A DNA stretch of 64,000 bases. Source: Rhizophagus irregularis. Its lineage: Eukaryota; Glomeromycota; Glomeromycetes; Glomerales; Glomeraceae. The notes beneath the pieces were generated by a model. The model searched no databases, was not told the origin of the DNA, and was given only the letters and a program-made list of their open reading frames with translations. The stretch's first letter is position 1, and every line of letters starts with the position of its first letter. The translations under genes and the position numbers were made by a program. Shown here one piece after another: positions 56,075 to 64,000 of the stretch. The stretch is taken from contig NC_089451.1 of assembly GCF_026210795.1 (NCBI RefSeq), forward strand, positions 914,001-978,000, read 5' to 3'.

Positions 56075-58476
56075 ATGTCAAATAATAGCAATAATAAAAA
56101 AAACAATAAAAAAAATAACAAACAAAAGCAACAGAGGTTTCAAGAAGAAACACCTGACAAAGGATCTAATTATCAACGGGAAAGAACGGAAGAAGAAAGT
56201 AATCTGAATGAGACGAGTGACAAGACCAATAAGTCGACTAGCAAATCATCACCCACCAAGTCAAACAAACAAAAGCAGCAAAGGTTTCAAGAAGAAACAT
56301 CTGACGAAGGATCTAATCGTCAACGGGGAAGAACAGAAGAAAAAAGTAATCCGAATGAGACGAGTGACAAAACCAATAAGTCGACTAGCAAATTGTCACC
56401 CACCAAGTCAAACAAACAAAAGCAGCAAAGGTTTCAAGAAGAAACACCGAGCGAAGGATCTAATCGTCAACAGGAAAAAGCGGAAGAAGAAAGTAATCCG
56501 AATGAGACGAGTGACAAAACCAATAAGTCGACTAGCAAATCGTCACTCACCAAGTCAAACAAACAAAAGCAGCAAAGGTTTCAAGAAGAAACACCGAGCG
56601 AAGGATCTAATCGTCAACGGGGAAGAGCGGAAGAAGAAAGTGATCCGAATGAGACGAGTGACAAAACCAATAAGTCGACTAGCAAATCGTTACCCATCAA
56701 GTCGATCCTCAAATCTGCAAAGTCGACTAAGCCGACTCAAGAAGAGTCTGACGATGAGGTTATAGAAATTGAACCGCCAAATATTCCTAAAGGTAATTGA
56801 ATTTTGGAAAATTGCTGATTGACATGTACGATAATTAATAATTTTTATAGATTAACAAGAGATGTTATCGGAAATGAAAAACGATATGGGAATATTCGAA
56901 TTCCACAAAAATTCGTATTAGTGGTTAAAGACGATCAAGGTAATAAAAGGATGATCGATGACGACGATACTGATTTAGAAGCAGGTACGATTTTGACTTC
57001 ATTCGTATAAATTCAAAATTATTCGTAAAAAAATATTACTATTAATAAAATTCTTTATTTAGAAAATCTAAAATTAAAGAAACAAATTGAAGAAGTACAA
57101 GTAGAGAATGCAAAGCTTCAACGCGAAAATAACTGATTATTCGATGAAAATCGTTTTTTGACTTGAATAAACGAGGCCTTTGCAGACGAGAATGACGATC
57201 TACGCGAAAGCTTAAACAGGTATTCGAGAATCTGTCTGCCTAAAGCCATTCATAGGCAGACGGATCTCGAACAGCCGGCAAAACGTCAAAAAAGAATTAA
57301 GACAAAAAAGTCCGAGCGATACGAGGAAGAATCGGAGGAAGAACGGTCTGGTTCTAACAATAATGATGAGTATGATGAAAAAGAAGCTAGGGTATATTAA
57401 TTTTATTTGTCTGATTCAGTTATTTAAAATTGCAGTATTGAGTAATTAAGTACCGGTTATCATTATTTGATTGTTATATTTAGGCTGAAATGAAGTCTAT
57501 TTTGAAAACCATCGATGAAACTCGAGGACTAGATTACAATGAAACGTTCAATAGCGCGAAAAATCTCAAGATTCGTCGTAAGCTAGTCCCTGAATTGCGT
57601 TCAACCCTTGCTCCGTGTTTTCCCGCTTCGAATAAGCAACTTACAAAATGGTTGGGTTGTCTCCACAAGTCTCATCGTTCTCATCAAAGATTAATGGATA
57701 GGGGAAAAGCCGATGAAAATAAACACTGGGTGCACTCAAACAATCGAGTACACGACGTTAGTAATGATTTATAATTATTATGCTGAATTTTATTCCAATT
57801 ATGTATTGAATTTTATTCAAATTATAACGTATTTTAGAAGAAAATCCGCCGAATTAAGGCGGCAAAGAGATTATATAGTTTTGACGATGAACGGATAACA
57901 AAATATGATAAGCGTAGATTACTAAAGATGTTATCCAATCGCTTATTTCATTCTCCAGAAATAAGCGAGACAGACGAAGAAGACCCAACAAAGTCCATAA
58001 TCGCTATTTACGACTATTCGTGGAGATCTGATGAGGTTATTAGAACTTCTGAATCTTGATTTTTCAGACGAATCGCTGGATTTAATTTTTATATTTTATT
58101 GTTTCTTCAGCTTAAAAATTTGCTACGAAATGTACTCGATGTACACTCATCAAATAAGTTGAAATTAATACGCGAACGTAGATACGACGATGAGGTACAA
58201 AAATACGACCGACCACATCCGTCGAATGCTCCCGAATGGTCTTATATCGTACAACAACAAGATTTAATATTCGATACTGATATCGATCAGGGTTGAATCA
58301 CTGAATATGAAGAAGAAGAAGAAGAAGTTAGTAGAGGGACAACACCAGCAACTGGCAACACCACCGAAAATGATGAAGACCATAACAAGGAAGGAGAAGA
58401 AAAACCATCAAAATCAACGGTCGGCGACAATCATAATAATTCAGATTCTGATTTACATATGGACGACGCGCAATGA
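56075..58476 (+). pseudogene. Accessory (TnpA-position) gene of the CACTA-like element
   Basis: Starts at ATG 56075. Exon 1 encodes about four 47-residue repeats (141 bp) containing SNKQKQQRFQEET and NETSDKTNKSTSK. Later exons encode RYGNIRIPQKFVLVV, a coiled coil (QIEEVQVENAKLQREN), a basic segment (KRQKRIKTKK), a conserved block (YNETFNSAKNLKIRRKLVPE ... LTKWLGCLHKSHR) also present at 62.35 kb, and an acidic tail. In-frame TGA codons at 57134, 57164 and 58294 and a phase problem at the first intron make it non-functional. Function unknown; position suggests a DNA-binding helper for transposition. Confidence 0.65.
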
Positions 58477-58599
58477 ACGAATCTGAATTAATTTGGTAGA
58501 AAACTTTCTTTTTTTCGTCAAAAATCTATATATATATGTAATTAATATTCCAAATTATTAGTATTAGAATTTTCCATAATTCAAAATAAATTTGTCTTA

Positions 58600-59080
58600 A
58601 TTCAGAAAAAAATTAATTACAATTCGAAATAAATTTACTGCAAATTTACCGCAATTCAGAATAAAATTTACTGCAAATATACCATAATTCAGAATAAAAT
58701 TTACTGCAATTCAGACGCAATTCAGAATAAAATTAACCGCAATTCATTAAATTTTTACCGCAATTCAGAATAAATTTACCGCAATTCAGAATAAAATTTA
58801 CCGCAATTCAGAATAAAAAATTTACCGCAATTCAGATTAAAATTTACTGCAATTCAGATTAAAATTTACTGCAATTCAGAATAAAATTTACTGCAATTCA
58901 GAATAAATTTACCGCAATTCAGAATAGAAAATTTACCACAATTCAGAATAAAATTTACCGCAATTCAGAATAGAAAATTTACTGCAATTCAGATTAAAAT
59001 TTACTGCAATTCAGATTAAAATTTATCGCAATTTATCAGAATTTATCATAATTCAGAATAAATTCACTGCAATTCGGTAA
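58600..59080. repeat. Minisatellite, ~22-bp unit TTACCGCAATTCAGAATAAAA
   Basis: About 20 degenerate copies between the accessory gene and the right end of the CACTA-like element. Confidence 0.85.
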
Positions 59081-59278
59081 ATTTATGAATATATTTTTTT
59101 AAACAATTCGGATCAAAAATACTAAGCAATTCAGATACAATTTGGATATTCTGATCGGCATCGATCGGCCTGCCAATCGGAACTTTGCCTAAATTAATAA
59201 ATCGGCCATCTTTATCACCAAATTCGGCCTAAAATCGGACATCCGATTTCTAGCCGATTTGGACTATTTCGACCAGTG

Positions 59279-59935
59279 ATTATATACAATATATTTACAT
59301 ATATTTCATAATTTATTGCTTTGCAGGTATAGAAATATTTGTTTATTAATACTAATTATTTTCATTTTTTTTACCTCTTTGTTATTTTGTATCGTAATAC
59401 TAACAATAATATCCATGTTTTCTTTATTCCTTTTTACTTGTACTTTAATACTAACGATACTAACAATACTAACAACATGTTTATTTTTTCCTTTCTCTTT
59501 ATTTCTTTATTCTTTTGTTCAATTACTTTGCAGGTATAGAAATATTTATTTATTAATACTAATTATTTTAATATTAACGCGTTTTTTTTTACCTCTTTGT
59601 TACTTTATGTCGTAATACTAACAATACTATCTACGTTTCCTTTATTTCTTTTTACTTGTACTTTAATACTAACGATAATATCCATGTTTCTTTTACTCCT
59701 TTTACTGTTTCTTTAACTCTTTTTACCTTAATACTAACAATAATAACAATATTTCTTTTATCTTTATATCTAATACTAACGTTACTATAGCTGTTTCTCT
59801 TCTTTTTACGTCTAATAATATTGTTACTCTACTCTTTCTTTTTTTTACTTTTATGTATTCTGTATATATTAATAAATACTTGTAATTTTTTATGATTATA
59901 TCTAATAAAACATACATTATATAAACTTATAGTAC
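59279..59935. other. Low-complexity AT-rich spacer
   Basis: Pyrimidine-rich on the plus strand, with repeated TTACTAATACTAACAATA-like text and a duplicated TTTGCAGGTATAGAAATATT (59322 and 59528). Open frames here are low-complexity and I do not count them as genes. Confidence 0.45.
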
Positions 59936-59939
59936 AGAA

Positions 59940-60400
59940 AATGAAGTATTATTTATCGAAATATTTTGAAATATTACGAAATATTAAGTTGTGTAAAATC
60001 ACAGAATATTACGAATCGTCAAATTATGGAACATTACGCATCATAGAATTTCGAAATATTTTAAAAAGTTGCGAAGTATTACGCAGTAAAATTACGGAAT
60101 ATTACGAATCGTAAAATTACGAAGCCTTGCATACAGTAATATTTCGAAATATTTTAAAAAGTTACAAAATATTACGCTTACGCAAACTTGCGGCGGGTCT
60201 GAAAACTTACGAAATATTATGTAAAATTACGAAATATTGCGAACTGCAAAATTACGGAATATTACAAATCGTAAAATTACGAAGCTTTGCATATCGTAAT
60301 ATTTCGAAATATTTTAAAAAGTTACAAAATATTATGCTTACGCAAACTTGCGGCGGGTCTGGAAGCTTACGAAATATTATGATGTGTAAACTTGCGCAAC
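59940..60400. repeat. Degenerate CGAAATATTACGAAATATT repeats with a 160-bp tandem duplication
   Basis: Short ATTACGAAATATT units throughout. A larger unit starting GAAGC(C/T)TTGCATA at 60121 recurs at 60281, including ACTTGCGGCGGGTCTG. Confidence 0.75.
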
Positions 60401-60424
60401 TTTTCGCACTATATAATTTCCTGA

Positions 60425-60971
60425 TGGTAGTATATTCAGAAGATTCAGAAGATTTATCATCTACTGTATCTCCTAATTCAGCAATTATAACCGGTCGAAC
60501 ATATTTTCTTGATCGTTGTCTACTAGGCAATTCAGCTTCTGATTCTCTCATTCGTGGTTCATCTGATATTGAGGCACTTTCATATGGTTCATCACTAGGC
60601 AATTCAGCTTCTGATTCTCTCATTCGTGGTTCATCTGATATTGAGGCACTTTCGTATGGTTCGTCATTAAGCAATTCAGCTTCATCAGGTAGATGTACTT
60701 CTGTTCTTTCTGAATCATCATCCTCTGAATCTTGGTTAATTTCATGGATAGTTTTCGTACGAGGATCTACTAATCGTCCATTACATTCAGAACAATTACA
60801 TGCAACTAACCTTCCAATACGTGATGATGTAGGATAAGATTGATTTGAAGATTCTTCGTCAATTATATTTGACACTGATCTGGTTCTTTATATACGTGAT
60901 GAAGGTATGGCATGAGGTCTAGAATCTGATTCTTCATTGAGTATACTTGATAATGATCTTTTTCTCGTCAT
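60425..60971 (-). pseudogene. Transposase N-terminal fragment of the second CACTA-like element
   Basis: Start ATG 60971 (MTRKRSLSSIL, compare MSRKRSVSRIL of the first element). It shares CNCSECNGRLVDPRTK and RQRSRKYVRPVI with the first copy, has two ~25-residue repeats (DEPYESASISDEPRMRESE), and a TAA breaks the frame at about 60887. Homology stops after SSEYTT, where CGAAATATT repeats begin, so the catalytic part has been lost. Confidence 0.75.
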
Positions 60972-61303
60972 TTTTGTGAACGTTTTTTGAAATAAAGTTA
61001 ATTGTTAATAATATATCAATAATATCAATATAATTCGTTTAAAATACTTAAATTAGAATAAAATCATCAACTGCGTCGATGTAATACTAAATTTATTAAA
61101 ATCATCAATCTACACTTAAATTATAAATATAAATCATTCGATTAATAATATTGATAATAAAATAGACTATTCGATCAGTATAATGGCGAAAGTTTCTTAA
61201 AGTTTAATTTTTTAAATAAAACTTCATTTTTTCTCACCAACCTTTTCTTTTTAGAGTTTTAACGTCTAATACTCTTCGCAACCAAAAAAAAAATAAAAAA
61301 ATA
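60972..61303. other. Bidirectional spacer of the second CACTA-like element
   Basis: AT-rich, no coding signal, lying between the divergent starts of the two genes. It lacks the 90-bp minisatellite present in the first element. Confidence 0.4.
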
Positions 61304-63300
61304 ATGAGCCAAAATTCGCAACCAAAAAAAATAATGATCCAAAATGGAAAAAATAAAAATACTGAAAAAGGTTTGGCTAGTGATAATCGAAATAAAATGA
61401 TTACTAACATCAATAAAAGTTCGTCCAATATCCAACAAGCTGTTGAAGGAACTGCCACGCCAATTCATGAGCGAGCTCAAACTACTAACATCAATAAAAG
61501 TTCGTCCAATATCCAACAAGCTGTTGAAGGGACTGCCACCCAATTCATGAGCGAGCTCAAACTACTAACATCAATAAAAATTCGTCCAATACTCAACAAC
61601 CATCTGCTGCGCCAAGTCATGAACGAGCTCAAAGTGTAAAAGAGAGATATAAAAATCTTCGGCTTCCGGATTCGTCCAATACTCAACCACCATCTGCTGC
61701 GCCAAGTCATGAACGAGTCCAAAGTGCAAAAGAGAGATATAAAAATCTTCAGCTTCCGGTCAGATATCAAACTAATGAACCTACCCGCGATGATGATGAT
61801 GCATCAACAGGTCTGTATCGTGTATATATCGTCAGTTAGATTTAGTATTTTTTTTTTGTTGATTTTACATTTTTATACAGAGAATCGGAGGTTATCTCAA
61901 GAAGTATCCGATTTGCGTGCGAAGTGTTTACAGTTAGAACGACGAAATAATGAATTAACCAAACATACAGCTGTCGTTGCCACTGAAATAGCTCGCTTAT
62001 GAGAAGATAACAAATTTCTTGCTGGTGTTAACGCAGAATTTGGTTCTGAAAATGACGACTTGAAAGAAGAGGTTAACGAATTAAAAACGAAACTCGAACA
62101 ATACCAGATACGATCATCATCTGAAAGCCTTAATTTTATTGATGTTCCAGAAGAACGGTTAGCAAAACGGTTCAAATCGGATGGGTCAAAAAAAGTAAAG
62201 AAGACGGTACACTACGCCAAAAATCAACCAAAAGAAGAACAAAAAGAACAACGTGAAAAGGAGGCGAGAGTTTGTAATTTTGTAATTTTAGGCAGAATTG
62301 TACAGTCTTTATACTTTTATACTAATTGTTCCGATTTAAAGATTGAAATGAAAATGATCCTCAAAACTATTAAACCTAATGACAATTTGGATGATAACGA
62401 AACGTTTAATAGTCCAAAAAATGTTGAAATTCGCAGTAGATTAATTCCCGAACTTCGAAGGGCGATGTTTCCGAATTATAAACCTTCAGTAGCACAATTG
62501 ACAAACTGGTTGAGCGCCCTCCATAAGTCGCGAAGATCACAAACACAACTGAAAAAAAGTGGAAAAAGCGACGAGGACAGTCGCAGAGTTCACAACAACA
62601 GTCACGTACAAAATGTAAAATTGTCGAATTTTTTCCTTTATCATCATGTTAATGATTTATGCTAATTTTCTTATATATTTATCATTTAAGAAAAAATTGC
62701 GTCAAATTAAGGCTGCAAAGGATCTTTATAGAAAAAGTGACGAAAGAATAATTGGTTATGAAAAACGCCAATTATTAAAAATGTTGGCAAATCGATCTTA
62801 CCACTCGCCGGAAATCAGTGAGTCAGATGAAGAGAATCCAGATAAGACGATCGTATGCATCTATGATTATTCTTGGCGATCACAAGAGGTTTATACTTCG
62901 ATATTTATTATACTTCGATATTTATACTTCGATATTTATACTTCGATATTTATACTTCGATATATCACTCGTTCCTTTCTTTATTTTGTATTTATTTTAT
63001 TTATATTGTCTTTTTTAGCTAAAAAATTTACTTCGAAACGTCATCGACTCACATTCGGCAGATATTCAAACGGCAAAATTACAACGACCTCGCCAGTATG
63101 ATGATGAAGTTCAACACTTCGACCGAATGCATCCTGAAGATGCTCCACAATGGTCATATGTCGAGCAAGAGGATTTTATATATGATACGGAAATCGATAG
63201 TAGAAGTGGTTTCGACGAAGATGAAGACTATGGTGAAGAAACGGAAGAGGTGTTAATCGATAGTCAAAAAAGTGCAGCCGGTGATGATTTAGCTGAATGA
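61304..63300 (+). pseudogene. Accessory gene of the second CACTA-like element
   Basis: Same layout as 56075-58476. The N-terminus has 81-87 bp repeats (NKSSSNIQQAVEGTAT, then KERYKNLRLP) with a one-base shift near 61545. An intron before 61881, a coiled coil (RLSQEVSDLRAKCLQLERR), then SENDDLKEEVNELKTKLEQ and a block matching the first element (DNETFNSPKNVEIRSRLIPE ... LTNWLSALHKSRRS) follow. Further exons contain KRQLLKMLANRSYHSPEIS and, after a donor near 62887, KNLLRNVIDSH and an acidic tail ending at 63300. An in-frame TGA at 62000-62002 breaks it. Its stop sites differ from those in the first copy. Confidence 0.65.
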
Positions 63301-63422
63301 AGCGGGACTATCGATTACATTTATTTTAAATTTTTTTTTTCATGTATTATTCGTAAATATTTCTGATAATTAATATATAACGATAATAAATTTAAATCGA
63401 ATTTTCTATATATAATAATTTT

Positions 63423-63610
63423 CCGAATTTAGTATGATTTAGTTCTGATTTATGTCCGATTTAAGTTTCGAAGTACATCTATTGACTGTCCGAATTTAGT
63501 ATGATTTAATTCTGATTTATGTCCGATTTAAGTTTCGAAGTACATCTATTGACTGTCCGAATTTAGTATGATTTAGTTCTGATTTATGTCCGATTTAAGT
63601 TCCAAAGTAC
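63423..63610. repeat. Right subterminal repeats, 67-bp unit x ~2.8
   Basis: Copies at 63423, 63490 and 63557 starting CCGAATTTAGTATGATTTA, with TCCGATTTAAGT and GAAGTACATCT. Likely transposase-binding sites of the second CACTA-like element. Confidence 0.8.
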
Positions 63611-63740
63611 ATCTGATTGGCAGTCAATCAGATAACAATCGGAATATATTTTTTTTGTAAAAATCAGACATATTTCAGCCGTAATTCGACCTAAAATCGG
63701 ATATCCGATTTTTAGCCGATTTGCCTTATTTCGACTAGTG

Positions 63741-64000
63741 GCTCGTTTCTTTTGAAAAGCAGCTTCATTAAACAATTTGTTAAGTTCATTTTCTTGTTGA
63801 ACCAACTCTGGTAGTTTTTCCCCGAAAACACCTCGTTGACCGGTAGGTTTTCTATAATTGGAAGAGAGGTTCTTAAGTGCCAGTTCTCTACGTAGGTCAT
63901 TTCCGTATGATAAAGCGTCCAAAAGGAGGGCCCTGGAGTTGAGTACTGTCTGTTCAAGTTGGAGCTAAGACTCGTAGGAATCTCCAGTGTCTTCGGTCGG
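63741..64000 (-). pseudogene. Gene fragment cut by the second CACTA-like element
   Basis: On the minus strand the frame reads LQLEQTVLNSRALLLDALSY, then RRELALKNLSSNYRKPTG, then VQQENELNKLFNEAAFQKKR and stops being host-like exactly at the transposon end (63740). A TAG precedes LQLEQ near 63968. I recall this text as a very common Rhizophagus repeat-associated family, possibly from a retroelement, but cannot name it. It continues beyond the window. Confidence 0.55.

Larger units (their letters stand above)
48866..59278. mobile_element. CACTA/EnSpm-like DNA transposon, 10.4 kb
   Basis: Left end CACTGGTCGAAAT at 48866; right end ATTTCGACCAGTG at 59278, a 13-bp perfect inverted repeat. Subterminal regions are rich in AATCGG/ATCAGAC motifs. 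Contents: left tandem repeats, minus-strand Tnp2-like transposase, a large minisatellite, a plus-strand accessory gene and a right minisatellite. Flanking 3-mers are ATC and ATT, so a target duplication is not clear. Both genes carry stops. Confidence 0.75.
60425..63740. mobile_element. Truncated second CACTA-like element
   Basis: A relative of the 48.9-59.3 kb element: transposase N-terminus on minus, accessory gene on plus, right subterminal repeats and a right end ATTTCGACTAGTG at 63740. The last ~50 bases (CTAAAATCGGATATCCGATT, then TAGCCGATTTG) match those of the first element with few changes. No left end was found; the transposase is cut off at about 60425. Confidence 0.7.

Noticed and set aside
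48866-59278. A clear 3-bp target duplication for the CACTA-like element
   Set aside because: The flanks are ATC and ATT; one mismatch in three bases is not evidence.
59316-59935. Open frames rich in Ile, Leu and Phe that resemble membrane proteins
   Set aside because: They come from T-rich low-complexity DNA, overlap each other in several frames and lack a gene context.
60127-60837. 236-aa plus-strand open frame
   Set aside because: It is antisense to the transposase N-terminal fragment and runs through the ATTACG repeats; the minus-strand homology explains the open frame.
57134-62002. Recoded TGA codons (several in-frame TGA in transposon genes)
   Set aside because: The stops lie at different places in the two copies, and TAA and TAG stops occur as well (for example 51657 and about 60887), so ordinary decay explains them.
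1-64000. tRNA or rRNA genes
   Set aside because: No cloverleaf-like or conserved A/B-box arrangement was recognised by eye; tRNAscan-SE would be needed for a firm negative.

Overview
The window looks like nuclear DNA of an arbuscular mycorrhizal fungus of the Rhizophagus type (Glomeromycota). This is inferred from the very AT-rich composition, short GT..AG introns (often GTAAGT-like donors), a Crinkler-family gene, a Rhizophagus-type protein kinase, several unknown families I associate with this genus, and a very high load of nested transposons. No database search was possible, so the assignment rests on motif and family recognition. I found no tRNA, rRNA or CRISPR array.

Layout. 1-8.9 kb is a gene island: the 3' part of an unknown spliced gene, a four-exon Crinkler (CRN) NTPase-nuclease gene, an IQ-motif gene with a decayed neighbouring copy, a six-exon gene of unknown function and a short coiled-coil ORF. 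9.2-38.0 kb is the core of a Maverick/Polinton-like element: packaging ATPase, a retroviral-type integrase fused to a zinc-ribbon plus nuclease domain, a Gag-like/aspartic-protease ORF, a helix-turn-helix-like protein, a tail-anchored coiled-coil protein and a protein-primed-type DNA polymerase B. This element is decayed and split by two later insertions. One is a 7.0 kb Plavaka/KDZ-like DNA transposon (14883-21872) inside the Gag-protease ORF. The other is a 9.5 kb Ty3-type LTR retrotransposon (27921-37395) inside polB, with seemingly identical 531-bp LTRs and a 4-bp target duplication.

38.0-47.5 kb holds a diverged duplication, a 20-bp minisatellite leading into a perfect 50-bp palindrome, a 4.9 kb AT-rich satellite containing a 1.72 kb higher-order duplication, a 5'-truncated kinase gene, a 215-bp MITE with a target duplication, and a second minisatellite in inverted orientation. 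47.6-48.9 kb has an F-box-like gene and a gene cut by a CACTA transposon.

48.9-59.3 kb is a CACTA/EnSpm-like element with a Tnp2-like transposase on the minus strand, a 2.5 kb minisatellite and a plus-strand accessory (TnpA-position) gene. A second, truncated relative occupies about 60.4-63.7 kb and ends inside another gene fragment at the window edge. Most transposon genes carry stops or frameshifts. The LTR element is the youngest and most intact; its gag-pol, integrase, an antisense spliced bZIP-like ORF and an extra sense ORF are all open.

The most unusual content is the Maverick-like element, which appears to pair DNA-virus replication and packaging genes with a Gag/retropepsin-like module instead of a recognisable double-jelly-roll capsid and adenain protease, and whose integrase carries an extra endonuclease domain.
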